From Grifola frondosa (taxonomy: Eukaryota; Basidiomycota; Agaricomycetes; Polyporales; Grifolaceae), in the NCBI GenBank assembly GCA_001683735.1, contig LUGG01000004.1:1054001-1118000 (forward strand): a DNA stretch of 64,000 nt. Direction: 5' to 3'. The translations under genes and the position numbers were made by a program. The notes beneath the pieces are model-generated. The model was not told the origin of the DNA. It worked only from the letters and a program-made list of their open reading frames with translations, and ran no database searches. The first letter of the stretch is position 1, and every line of letters starts with the position of its first letter. Shown here one piece after another: positions 1-11,238 of the stretch.

Positions 1-1
1 G

Positions 2-1671
2 TCACGATCCGCGGCTCGCCTGCGGGCGCCATCGGAGGTCGATTCGCGCTCGCGCAGGGGAATGGAGATAGGAGTTACATCTTGCAATGGCCAGTTCCAT
101 CCCAATCGCTCCTGCGCGAGCTGTCTCCGAATGAATATGAAACCAACAGCATACGACGCCGCAAACGCCTGCGAAATCAAATTTCGTGAGGCACGCCACA
201 GTCCGTGTTGAGTCCGGTAGAGCAGCACGCACCACCGCCCAAACAATGCACAGCGTCGATATGATCGTGCTGCTTCTAGCTCCGAGCGCTACATCACGAT
301 CCACTCCGTTTTTAGTCTGCGCGCTGCCATATCAGACGCTGCGAAGCTGGTCGAGCCCCTCGACCAGACACACCTCGAAGATGGAGACTCCAATGATGGT
401 CAGCCCGAGCATTCCATGTGCGATGTTGCGTGGCGGGTGTATCCTGCCTTCTTTGGGGAGGCGCATGTAAATCAGGGTCCCCAGTGACACTTGCATGACG
501 AACAGCGCGAAGACGATGACACCGCAAATCTGTAAGCATCGGGCGAAGCGCAGGTCTAGGTCAGCAAAAGAATCCAACTCGGAGTTCTTGGTATTGCAGT
601 ACCTGATGGACAGTCACAACGTGCGCTTTTCCCTGCTGTGCAACTGCTAGAGGCCCGAGAGCGAACCCGATTAAGATAATTGGAATTGCTAAAATTACGT
701 TGATAAACCAGTGGACCCTGAACCAGCGGGCGGTGAAGACTCGCGCCCAACGTGCAACCAGCGCTGCTAAAGGAAGCAGTATCAGAAACCCCGCAGCTGA
801 AAGCGCAGCGTGCGCGACAAGGACACTGTTATGTGAAGCCGACGCGGATGATGGTGGCGGCGATGAGGCTGCACCTGGAGTTGGAGTCCCGGCGGCCCCG
901 GTAGCGGTGAGGGAAGACGCGGTCAAGTCCGATTGCGAAGGGATTGTAGTGGATGACGAGACAGGATTATCATCGTCATCGAGCTCTTTGGTGAGATTTA
1001 AACTCAACGGCCCGGCATCGAGATGCTGTTCTATGTTGGCAGACGGATCAGGAGCCGGAGGCGTTACGCCAAACGCCCATATGAGTTGCTGAATAGTGTC
1101 GTTGTTCTTCGCAATGTCAAAGGCTAGGACAGGAGCCACACCAGGCGACTAAAGAAGAGTACATCTTCTGGTTAGCGAAGAAGGTGCTGAATTCAATAGC
1201 ATAGACGCACAGGGTCCACGCGATTCGATAGCGTCGCCCGTCGAGGCGGAGCAGACACTGGTAATGGCTCAACTAAACCTGATGCTTGTCTCTGTGATAG
1301 GGTGACCGATCCGTTGGCATTGGGCCACAAAATCACCATTGGTGTATCAGCCATCTGAGAGCCGAACCCACTGAAGACGTCTGGTGAACTTCCACAATCT
1401 CCCATTATGCGCGGCACCTTACATTGCCATCCACCCCAGCTGGTTCAAAGATCGGAGTTCATCTGATTGGGTTGTGCGTGAGCTCCAGTTATCTTCTTGC
1501 AGCTTTGTGCCACGTACAGGTGACCAAGGAGCCGTTAACTGTTGCGTCCACGCACATCAAAGTCCCGCACCAAGAATCTCCTTGGAGCGTAGAAACTTCG
1601 GGGATGCAATAAGACGATAAGGTCAGGAGCAGCAACAAAAAGTTCGGCAGGAGAGCCAAGAAAACTATCAT
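2..1671 (-). CDS. Secreted/membrane DOMON-cytochrome b561 protein
   Basis: Predicted haemoprotein that moves electrons across a membrane, probably as a ferric or quinone reductase; the substrate is unknown. The ATG at 1671 opens a hydrophobic signal peptide (MIVFLALLPNFLLLLLTLSS). A DOMON domain follows, including LGWMAIGFGSQMADTPMV, where W-M and the later Met resemble the haem-binding Met of cellobiose-dehydrogenase-type cytochromes. A Ser/Thr/Pro linker at about 870-1000 leads to b561 helices carrying the expected haem histidines (LVAHAALSAAG, FRVHWFIN, HQICGVIV, NIAHGMLGL). Introns are clear at about 1500-1440, 1430-1385, 1200-1150 and 600-535. Downstream of about 332 the frame meets a stop, and the last helix and tail (about 304-2) need one more intron or a lost base, so the C-terminus is uncertain. 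The first 330 bp are the weakest part of the model. Confidence 0.8.
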
Positions 1672-2034
1672 AGGTAGAGCAACAGCCAAGAGTAGTGGTC
1701 AGAGCAGAGAATACCGTGGAGAAGGATGAGATGATAGCATCCATCCGTCCTGAATGCTGCACGGTGCCCATGCCATATCGACTTTCTTGTTCTCATGGTC
1801 TGTCAGCTCTCGTGGAGCTGGGTCCTTTTCATAGCAGTTGGGAAAATCGGCGAATGTTTGTGTTGGAACCGGGCTTGGCGTTGTTGTCCATACCCGTCGC
1901 GGAAGCATGCATGGGAACTCAATAATGGGGACTCATTATGTAAGACGCACCACCCTTCTTTGACGCTTGTCTAAAATACAGGTTGTTGTAGGACTTCGAC
2001 GATGCATTATCATTTCAATATCTTCACGCAGCAT

Positions 2035-2717
2035 TTACTCGAAGATCCAGTTGGCCAACTCGAGAGAGTGCTGGACGGTACCCTCGGGGAACCAGCTATA
2101 GCATATGACATTAGACGTTGTACAAGGTATGAACTAATGATACTTACAGCTTGATCTCCTTCTCCGCGTTCTCGACGGAGTCGGATCCGTGGCAGATGTT
2201 ACGACCGACCGCAAGAGCGAAGTCACCACGGATGGTGCCTATATGCGACAAGAAATGGTTCAGTATTTTTTTTATGTCCGTGATGAGCGTTTAATGACCA
2301 GGAGCGGAGGCAAGGGGTTGGTCGCGCCGAGCATGGCACGCCCAGTCTTGACGGCATCCAAGCCCTCCCAGACCATGGCGACAACAGGGCCAGAGGCCAT
2401 GTACTTGATCAAGCCGGGGAAGAAGGCCTTGCCCTTGAGGTCAGCGTAGTCTATCCGTTGGAAGTCATCAGTACTCGATCCAGCGCAACATCAGGGAATC
2501 GCTGAACGACTTACGCTTCTCAAGGTGCTCGGGGGAAGCGTGGACGAGCTTGAGGGCAACAAGCTTGAAGCCACGGGCCTCAAATCTGCCGAGGATGTTG
2601 CCAACGAGGCCCGCTGGACACCGTCGGGCTAAGCGCAACGCGGATGAGGACGTGTTAGGAATTTATTATTCGAGTGCGTACCTTGACCATGATGTAGGTG
2701 CGCTCCTGGATAGACAT
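2035..2717 (-). CDS. ndk1: Nucleoside diphosphate kinase
   Basis: Transfers the gamma-phosphate between nucleoside triphosphates and diphosphates through a phosphohistidine, keeping NTP pools balanced. The spliced protein starts [18 protein letters not shown] and contains [18 protein letters not shown], where the His is the catalytic residue. It ends ELANWIFE, near the usual 150 residues. There are five exons with introns near 2690-2635, 2515-2455, 2290-2240 and 2150-2095. One base is missing at about 2611-2614: KPDGVQR is followed by an out-of-frame [17 protein letters not shown]. Everything before and after is well conserved, so this is probably a sequencing deletion in a C/G run. The gene is divergent from QCR7, 233 bp away. 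Confidence 0.95.
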
Positions 2718-2950
2718 GGCGAGAGTAGAGAGGGGTGCGATGAGGGGAGAGATAAAGAGATGGATGAAGAAGTGAAGTCGAAGAAGGAGTTTTATAGCCT
2801 GAACGTCTTTCGCGTAGATAATATTGCAGACTTAATCACTCCCAAATCGGGCAATTTTGCATCAGCCACAGATGCCAAATAAATGACAATAAAGGTCGGA
2901 GAGAGTCGCTTGGACAGAGAACAGAACGCTGCACGCACAAATTGGACGCA

Positions 2951-3504
2951 ATGACTATCTTCGGTCCCCTTGGTCTCTCTTTCGCACCTGCCGTTCGCAG
3001 GTCCAAAACTCTCTACAAGTGGCTGAAGCCTTTTTCCGACTGGTATATCGGCGTCGCGGGTACAGGAAGGTTGGCCTCAAATACGATGACCTGAGTGCGT
3101 GTTATTCTAGAGAACGCGATTGCCTTCCTTTAGTACTGAGCAATTCTCACCCTTTCAGTTGTCGAGGAGCGTCCTGATGTCGAACGGGTGAGTCTGCATG
3201 TTTGAACATATCTGACTCCGCCTAACTCGCGTCATAGGCTGTGGGACGTTTGACCACCCGTGAAATCTATGATCGCTCCTACCGCTTCAAGAGAGCCTCG
3301 CAGTGCAGTGTCCTCCATGAGGAGCTCCCAAAGGATCAGTGGACCAAGCCTTCAGAGGTAACTATTCCATAATGCCAAACTCGTCGAATTATCTTACAAT
3401 TCGTGGTATAGGACGTGCGGTACCTCACCCCTCACATTCTGGACGTGGTGAAGGAGGATGCTGAGCGGCAAGCTTGGGACACGATGGCCGTGCAACGGAA
3501 ATAG
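2951..3504 (+). CDS. QCR7: Cytochrome bc1 complex subunit 7
   Basis: Small matrix-side subunit of mitochondrial ubiquinol-cytochrome c reductase (complex III), needed for complex assembly around cytochrome b. The protein begins MTIFGPLGLSFAPAVRRS and continues WLKPFSDWYIGVAG. It then has VEERPDVERAVGRLTTRE, YDRSYRFKRASQCSVLHEEL and a C-terminus of WDTMAVQRK, about 127 residues as usual for the family. Four exons; introns at about 3093-3159, 3189-3238 and 3360-3412. One base is missing at about 3060-3061: VAG should continue YRKVGLKYDDL but the frame shifts. Since the rest is intact this is probably a base-calling deletion. The gene shares a 233-bp intergenic region with divergent NDP kinase. 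Confidence 0.95.
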
Positions 3505-3794
3505 CGACTCTGTGTCGATCTTCACGTAGTGCAGACAGCAGACCACGTTCAATACGAATTGACTTCGTCGCCGACCATTACAACACGATGTATGTGCACA
3601 TCACAAGAATCACCACATAAATCATTGGGCCCACGAATCATTGGCGTCGTTGTTCAGTGAGCATTTGACGAACTTCTATCTCTATTGTCTTCAGAACATG
3701 GAAAAGTACACAATCAACAAACCGTCTTCTATCGTTTACACTATGTACTCTGCGCTTTGCTTCTCCCGCTTGTAACTTCATGTCCAGTTATGTT

Positions 3795-6604
3795 CTAGAG
3801 AGCTTTGACCAACGGAGAGATGACTTCGCCACCCTTCTTCCTGTAGAAGTCCACGACCTTCTTACCAACAACAGCAATATCTGCGACGTCGGATCAGTGA
3901 GCGGAGGCGTCCAATCCAGTCTGACAAGAAAACTTACTATTGCCAGTAATGCCAAACTTCTCGTACACCTTCTTGTACGGGCCAGATGCTCCCCATCCAG
4001 ACAAGCCGTATTGCTGTTGCAACGCTTAAACTTCTCGTTGTGCAGAAAATAAATTGAGCCAATCTCACCTCATGGCTGTACTTCTGCCATCCAAGAGTCT
4101 GCAATACCTCGTTTCAGCACCGACTCCGAGCCCTACAAAGGCAGCAAGCACTCACTGAAAGCGCCTCAAGGACAAAATGGGCGCGCCGCTCCGCAACACG
4201 CTCAATCTATACTCCACAGGCTGGAGGTCGAAGATCGACCAGCACGGCAAGCTCACGACACGCGTCTTCACACCCTCCGCGCGGAGCTTCTGGGCGGCTT
4301 CGAGCGCGATGCTCACCTCGCTGCCGCTACTCACGATCGTGAGGTCCTCTTGCTTCTCCTCATGCACGATATACCCGCCCCGCAACGCGTGCTCAATCGT
4401 CGAGCCCTCGAGATTCGGCAGATTCTGGCGCGATAGCGAGAGGATCGAGGGCGTGTGCCTGCGCGTGAGCGCAGAGAAGTACGCCGCGGACGTCTCGTTC
4501 CCGTCTGCCGGCCGCCAGAAGTCGAGGTTCGGGATCGCGCGGAAGTGCGCGGCAGTCTCGATGGGCTGGTGCGTCGGCCCGTCTTCGCCTAGGCCGATGG
4601 AGTCGTGCGTCGCTGCAATGCGAATCAGCGGGGAGATCCGGCGGGCGGGCGCGACCGCTGCTTACCGACCCAGATAACTTGGTGTTTGCTCAGCGCCGAC
4701 AGCCTCACAGCGCCTGCGGCGTACGAGACAAAGTTCTGTCGTCCACCTATCGTCAATCATTGATAGCAGCGTGGTACGAAATAGCGTACCAGGAAGGTGG
4801 CAACGAAGGGAATGATGCCGCCATACGCGTGCATGCCATTTGCAATCGCGCCCATACCATGCTCGCGGACACCAAAACGGATATACGTTCCCTTGTAGTT
4901 CCGAGGCCGGTGCTCTCGTGCTGGAAGTCGACCATCGTCTTCGTGCGGGTCAAGTTGCTACCCGTGAGGTCCGCGGAACCGCCCATCAGCTCAGGCAACA
5001 CAGGCACCAGCGCGGTCAGCGCGATCTCGGAGAGCTTGCGCGACGCCTGCGCCGCGTCACTCGGCTTGTACACAGGCAGCACCTTCTCCCAGCCATCTGG
5101 AAGCTTGCCGGCGATGCGGCGCGTGAGCTCGGCGTATTCTGCGGGATATTTCTGCGCGTAGGAGGCGAGGAGGGAGTTCCAGGACCTCTCGAGCGCTGCG
5201 CCTCGTGCTGCAACTTCAGCGTAGGCGGCATAGGTCTCTTGAGGGATGTAGAAGGTCTGGTTAGCAGGGAGACCGAAATTGGTCTTCAATGCTTGAATAT
5301 CATCAGCCTTGAGGGCTAAACAATGCCTTTAGTATGTCTATACTTTTGCAGATAGAAAACTACGTACGAGCACCGTGAACGCCGTGTGTGCCCTGCTGTT
5401 TGGAGCCATAGCCAATGGTCGTCCGGAGTCGGATGATCGTAGGCTTATTTGTCTCTTTGCGAGCCTCAGCTATGGCAGTGTAGATGCCCTCAAGATCGCT
5501 GCGCTGACTGTCAACATCAGAATGACAGAAAGTGGAAAGCATTTCACCTGTCGCCATGGTCTACGTGAAGAACCTGCCAGTCGTACGATAGGAATCGCTG
5601 CTCGACATTTTCAGTGAATGCGACCGCAGTATCGCCATCAATAGAAATATCTAAGCATGGTCACCGTGAGACGTCCAGTTCCGCTGTCAAAAAATGAACT
5701 CACGATTGTCATCGTAAATCTGCGATTAAATAAAAAAGTCAACCACGAGTCGGACTTTATTTCCAATCGACTTACGCAGATCAGGTTGCCCAGTTTCAAG
5801 TGGCCGGCAAGAGATGCCGCCTCACTGGTAACACCCTCCATCAGACAACCATCACCCACGAAAACTGAGCATCTCATCAGCGAATTCAGGAAACCAGATG
5901 AAATATCCACCACACACCATAGGTGTAGTTATTAATGAGATCGAATCCATCCCGGTTGAAGGTCGCACCCATATGCGCCTGCGCAATGGCGAGACCGACA
6001 GCGTTGGAAAAGCCCTGGCCGAGCGGACCAGTGGTGACCTCGACACCATCAGTGTGTCCAGCCTCAGGATGGCCGGGAGTTAAGGAATCAAGTTGGCGGA
6101 AGGCTTTGAGGTCATCTAGAGTGAGTTTGTATCCCAAGAGATGGAGCAGAATGTATTGCAAGGCGCAGCTAAACGGTTATGAGAAAAAAGTGGTTATATG
6201 CACTCCGGATTGACTCACCCGTGGCTGTATAAAATTTCGTCAATAAAACTCAATTTAAAAAAATAGACACAGTATGCTCACCCGTTGGACAGGACAAAGC
6301 GGTCACGGTTGTACCATTTTGAATTCTTCGGGTTCGCGTTGAAGAAACTAAGGTGATCGGTGAGAGAGGCGGCGCCGCTGGACTTAAAAAACCATACCGA
6401 GTGAAGAGGACATGGGCAACAGGTGCCATGCCCATCGGCGCACCTGCAGGGATGCGGTTCACGACATTCTGAGTCTGCTCCCACGGGCTGCTAGAGCTAC
6501 GCACCTGGATGGCCGGAGTTGGCCTTGCCGACGACATCGGCGGCGAGCGCACGGATGGCGGCGATGGAGATCTGGTCGGCTGGCTGTGCGGCGAACGTGG
6601 ACAT
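3795..6604 (-). CDS. tkl1: Transketolase
   Basis: Thiamine-diphosphate enzyme of the non-oxidative pentose phosphate pathway, moving two-carbon ketol units between sugar phosphates in the cytosol. About 690 residues spread over some 15 exons. Recognisable parts: start [13 protein letters not shown], then [37 protein letters not shown], the ThDP loop [11 protein letters not shown]...[44 protein letters not shown], and the tail [13 protein letters not shown] 6-nt microexon (6219-6224) is needed to make SNG-HG-CALQY. Two single-base deletions break the frame, at about 4899-4901 (GLGNYKG) and about 4169-4171 (ILSVEALS). A TATATA at 6657-6662 lies about 53 bp upstream of the ATG. Divergent from CMC2, 259 bp away. 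Confidence 0.96.
6219..6224 (-). other. 6-nt microexon of transketolase
   Basis: On the minus strand CCACGG is bounded by ...ATACAG upstream and GTGAGT downstream. Including it joins AACGG to CTGCGCC and gives the conserved sequence SNGHGCALQY. Skipping it leaves this motif, which contributes to the cofactor site, out of frame. Flanking introns are 6281-6225 (57 nt) and 6218-about 6169 (50 nt). Confidence 0.85.
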
Positions 6605-6656
6605 GGCTGGTGCGAGAGATGGGGGAAAGGATGGATGGATGGACGTTGGGGAAAGC

Positions 6657-6662
6657 TATATA
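6657..6662 (-). promoter_or_regulatory. TATA-like box of transketolase
   Basis: TATATA on the minus strand, about 53 bp upstream of the transketolase ATG and within the 259-bp region shared with CMC2. The position suits a core promoter with a short leader. No transcript start is known. Confidence 0.45.
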
Positions 6663-6863
6663 GCGCGTCTGTCTGTGCTGATCTCTAATCGGGCATCCCG
6701 TGCGTCGCGTCTCTTTCTCAGCCATCACCTGCCCCGGTCCGAGCACTCGAGCACCCACCTCCGAGTTTGTCCTTGACACCTCGCTCGCCATCTCTCCCAG
6801 CCGGGTCTGTGCGTGTCTTTTCATAAAACTTCAACTGCCAGTCCCTACCTCAGTCGCCTCGCC

Positions 6864-7238
6864 ATGCACCCACAGTTGTCTGACAAAAAGCTAGGTTCGC
6901 AGCACCCTCCCTCGTCGTGTAGGAATTACTTCCAAGCCGGGCTTGCGCCCGGGAACTGACCTCCTGTTCACATAGTCTGCATGGAATTCATCCAGGCACT
7001 GGAGGCCTGCCATGCAGACCCCTGGTCAAAGTGGACGGGCGGTTGCAACGGCGTGAAGACTGACTTAAACATGTGCCTGCGAAAAGAGGTACGCCGGTCT
7101 CGTCCACATTTTCTCGTGGTTGGAGGCATCTGACAATGGCATCAGCGTGTCGGCCGTTCTGACAAGAACCGCGAGTCAGCGAAGTTGCGACGAGAGAAAA
7201 CAGCACAAGTGTGGAAAGAAATACGGGACGAAGCGTAG
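6864..7238 (+). CDS. CMC2: COX assembly mitochondrial protein 2 homologue (twin CX9C)
   Basis: Small intermembrane-space protein of the Cmc family involved in cytochrome c oxidase biogenesis. Splicing three exons (6864-6894, 6976-7088, 7146-7238) gives about 78 residues beginning MHPQLSDKKL. Two exact C-x9-C pairs are present: Cys12/Cys22 (CMEFIQALEAC) and Cys34/Cys44 (CNGVKTDLNMC). The basic tail contains LRKERVGRSDKNRESAKLRR and ends KEIRDEA. CX9C pairs are the substrate of the Mia40/Erv1 disulfide relay, so no presequence is expected. The first donor (GTTCGC) is weak but its use gives the conserved N-terminus. The gene is too finely spliced to show as one long frame. Divergent from transketolase. 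Confidence 0.88.
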
Positions 7239-7634
7239 TTCTGTCTCCTCCTGGCAGCCGACTTGCCCCAGCATGACTCGAGCTTGTCCTCCTGCACATC
7301 GTCGCCTTCAATAACGTGTGGCTATGGTGGACCGGTTGTGTCCCGTGGAATGACTCGTCTTCGAGGATATTCCCCTGGAGGCATCGTGCAGTCGGACTGC
7401 GAGGAGATATTTAACCGGAGGCTTTCAGCTGTCCTTCGTTGTTCTTACCGCGGACTATTCACAAGGATTTGTACGCATACACACACTCCACTCATACATC
7501 ATGCAATGTGTAAAACTACACCCGAAATCCATGACTTCACCTCTACTGACCCATGATCTCGGTACTGTATCTTCTATTTGTACACAATACAACATCTGCT
7601 CTGCAACATCGCCCTGGCCGACGTCACAAACGTC
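7239..7634. other. Convergent intergenic region
   Basis: The 396 bp between the CMC2 stop and the alpha-xylosidase stop. Presumed 3' UTRs of two convergent genes; I see no ORF, RNA gene or repeat here. Confidence 0.6.
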
Positions 7635-10600
7635 CTATAATTTCAGCACGACCGGTGTCTTGCCCTCCCCCACATCCACCTTCTTAACCTCTCCGCCTGC
7701 AAACAGACTCACAGTAGCAATCGTCACGCCCCCTCAACACTCACCGTCAACTCCCCGCCCCTGACCTCCGCTCGCACCCTCCCGCAACCTCCTTGCCCCT
7801 CCCCACAGGCACTTCCGCCTGCGCACTCCCCCCTCCTCAAGCTCATACACGCGCATCTCCACGTCGAGCGCGAATTCATAGTCAGGGCGCCCCATGCTCG
7901 CCGGCCCCAGACACAGCACGGACCCCGCGCGCACCCACACCGGTATCTCGTCGAGCGGGACAACCTCACGCACCCACACGGGCCCGACGCGCGTGCGCCC
8001 CGGGTGGAAGAGCGACGTCCAGCGCCCCGCTGGGAGATAGTATTCTGACGGCTCACCCGTGGGCACGAAGACGGGCGCGACGAGCAGCGCGGGGCCCAGC
8101 ATGAACTGTCGGTCAAGGTGATGCGCCGTCGGGTCCGTGGGGAACTCGAGGAACATCGCACGCTGCAGCGGGTGGCCCTTCGCGTGCGCCTCGAGTGCCT
8201 GCGTACTCGCATAGTCAACTGGGTGTGTGGGGCAAAGTAAACGGAAGGCGCACGAGGTTGTACAGGTATGGCATGAGCCGGTGCTTCATGTCGAGGAACC
8301 GTGCCATGTACGTCGCTGCCTCCTCGCCGTACTGCCAAGGCACGCGGTATGACATGGATCCGTGCAAGCGGGAGTGCGACGAGAACAGCCCGTAGGCTAC
8401 CCAGCGGTGGTAGACTTCGGGCGGCGGGTGGCCCTGAACGTAACGAGTGTGAACGCACATATTGTGAGATGGGGGAAGGACACGGACCTCGAAGCCACCA
8501 ATGTCGTGCGATGCGAATGCAAAGCCGGACGAAGTCAAGCTCAGTCCTCCTCGCAGCGTCTCTGCCATAGCCTCGAACGTCGATTCGCAGTCGCCGCCCC
8601 AATGCTGATTAGTCGAGTCTATTTAATTTGTTGCTCCTTACGACACAGGATAACTGCTCACCACTGGGAACCTGTCCACGATGATGTCAGTCAAGATGCC
8701 CATGGGAATATGAAGAGTGCAAGCACCTCTGACCGCCTGCAGTCGCCGAACGCGCGAAGACGACCGCCTCGCCCTTGCCGAACCTACGCTCCAGCAGGCG
8801 GAACACCATCTCGTTGTAGACTACCGAGTACGTGTTGTGCATGCGCATCGGGTCGGAACCGTCATGGAACACGACCGAGGCATGCGGGATACGCTCGCCA
8901 AAGTCTGTCTGTTGCAAGAACAGTCAGCCGCCAACACGGAAGATATGAGATTGACGAACCTTGAACGTGTCGACGCCGAGATCGACGAGCGCATCGAGCT
9001 TGTCCTCATACCACTTGCGTGCGGCGGGATTCGTGACGTCGACTACTCCGAGACCGGGCTGCCATAAGTCCCATCTTCACATCAATCAGCACCGCACTCG
9101 ATGTGAGGAGGATGGACACGTACTGCCAGGGCGTTCCGTCTTTTCTTTTGATGAGATACCCGCCTTTTATCGCCTCTTGGAAGATGGGCGAGAGCTGGGA
9201 TATGTATGGGTTGACTATAAATTTGGCACTGCATTAGTGGATGCCGAAGACGCGTTATGGGATGCGACGCACTCCAGACGCACACCTTCACTCCGTATCT
9301 GCTCTTGATGTCCGCAAGGTACGCCTTCGGGTTCGGGAAATTGTCTGGATCGAACGTAAACGAGCACCTGCAGCAAGCCAGCTCCCAATTAACGCGATAA
9401 GCGGAATGAATGTTGGGGATTTGCCACGGACCATTCGTACTGTTTCATCCAGAAGCAGTCGAGATGGAAGACGCGCACTGGACAGTTGCGTTTCAGCATA
9501 CCCTGCAGGAAACCCGAGACCGTCTTCTCGTCGTAAGATGTTAGAAACGAGGTCGAGAGCCAAAGACCGAACGTCCATGCGGGTAGCAACCTGAATATGC
9601 ACAATGATGTTCAGTACAGAAACCATTGGCAAGTGCACCAAAGATATTTACGCTGGCCGACCCGTCATGCGAGTATAACGGTCCAAAATCTAAGAATTCA
9701 CGTCAGAACTAGGCAATCGGCAGAGTGAAACCATCGCACATCTAGAGGCGTTTCGCCATATATGACGAAGTACTCTAGACTTTCGTCCGCCACGCTCACT
9801 CCCACTCTGCTGACTTTCTCACTTCCAACTTCCACTTCCACTTCGCCAGGGTGGTTGATAAATACGCCATAGTTGCGGTTGGTGATGTAGAAGGGGACGC
9901 ATTTGTACGCCTGCTCGCTTGAAGTCCCGCCGTCCTGGTTCCAGATGCTTACAGACTGGCCTGAAAGGCAGGGCTTCAGCATGATCGTATCTCAACATCG
10001 AATGTGACTGTGAAGGTACCATTCTTCACGAAGGCCCCGAACTGCTCACCGAGCCCGTACACGAGCTCTCCCGGGATAAGTTCAGCTCGGAGTGCACATA
10101 TCGCACGATCTCTGGTGGGTTCTCCGGCCGCGGGTTCGAGCTCACGTCCGTCGCGAGGCACGAACTGTTCGACGCGCTCCTGAGTGTCCACTTATACGGC
10201 ACATCGTAAATTGCTTGATGCTTGTACCCTGCCGATGTTAGTGTGCGCGTAGGAGAGTTGAAGGTGATCGTGTACGGATTTTCTGCGATAGTCGCAGAGA
10301 AACCGCCAGTGGAGACCGACCACGAAGTGTCAGTGTTGGAGAGGGAGACAGAAGGGATGGGTGGGTCATCCGGGAAGAGAGTGATATTGGGAGTAGACTC
10401 GATGTGCTTGAAATGCTCGATCTTTACACCGATCACGCCTTCAGTGGGAGAGTGCACTCGGACGCTCAGAACAGGACCTGCAGCCAACTGAGCTACTCGC
10501 CGGATCTCTACGACATATATAGTTACGGACCAGCAAGGGTATCCCCCCGATGCCGTATCGGCTTGGTGGACACCTGAAGGTTGAAGCCATTCTGCTCTTT

Positions 10601-10678
10601 TGTGGCTTGAACGACCTGGAGGCCGAAGTAGGGCTTGACTCCGCTCTTCAGGAGCCAAAATCCGTCGTTGAAACGCAT
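7635..10678 (-). CDS. Alpha-xylosidase, GH31 (YicI-like)
   Basis: Retaining glycosidase expected to release alpha-xylose from xyloglucan-type oligosaccharides. About 800 residues in roughly 12 exons, starting [16 protein letters not shown] with no signal peptide, so probably cytosolic. Matches to the E. coli YicI type: [42 protein letters not shown], the nucleophile motif KTDFGERIP (Asp), [16 protein letters not shown], the acid/base motif [13 protein letters not shown] (Asp), SHDIGGFEG, and [28 protein letters not shown] separates alpha-xylosidases of this type from fungal secreted GH31 alpha-glucosidases. One base is lost at about 10069-10073 ([16 protein letters not shown]), and the G-rich C-terminal 120 bp (about 7740-7860) needs two or three more bases to keep frame to the final VVLKL stop at 7635. 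Confidence 0.92.
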
Positions 10679-11238
10679 GGTGGTCGAGCGACAAGCTCTA
10701 AGATATCTGCATCACCCGCCGAAGTCTTCTTATACGCGAATTGGACGAGCATGATGAGCATAAGCAGGATACAGAGCACTCGTGCGGGCCGCCTGACCCC
10801 GCGGCATGCTGAGTTGAGAGTTGTCCAGTGATAAAGTTAGGTCTAGGTAGGCCTCGGATTAACAGCGGAGGAATGCCTTCAGTCGCATATGCCGTTGCAC
10901 ATGAAAAGAACAGTATCATGACCGGCGACGACGAGGAGCACAAGATATACTACCACATCCTATCCAGGAAATCGCTCGAAACGCGTGACGTAAAGTTAGA
11001 CGCGTTCCGTCACGCGATTGTCACGATAATGTGACCTCCCATCGATTCATCACACCCGGCGGCGTTGGGCCCTATGGTCGAAAATGATAAGCGGTTTCAC
11101 TTGCTTATTGAGCGATAGCATAGCATTCACGCATATTTTAGTCAGCCTATCTTTGCAGTCAAGAGTGACAACAGGAAGTTCCGACCACGAAGTTGGGATA
11201 AGTACTAACGCTTCACATACTACAGGTTAATCGACAGG
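10679..11238. promoter_or_regulatory. Divergent promoter region, alpha-xylosidase / dehydratase
   Basis: The 560 bp between two divergent ATGs. The minus-strand frame across 10698-10943 shows no homology and looks incidental. There is a possible 5'-UTR intron end (TACTACAG) just before the dehydratase ATG. No other element stands out. Confidence 0.4.

Noticed and set aside
10698..10943. Minus-strand open frame just upstream of alpha-xylosidase as an extra N-terminal exon
   Set aside because: The ATG at 10678 already gives the N-terminus expected for YicI-type enzymes, and the upstream frame is Ser/Cys-rich without homology.
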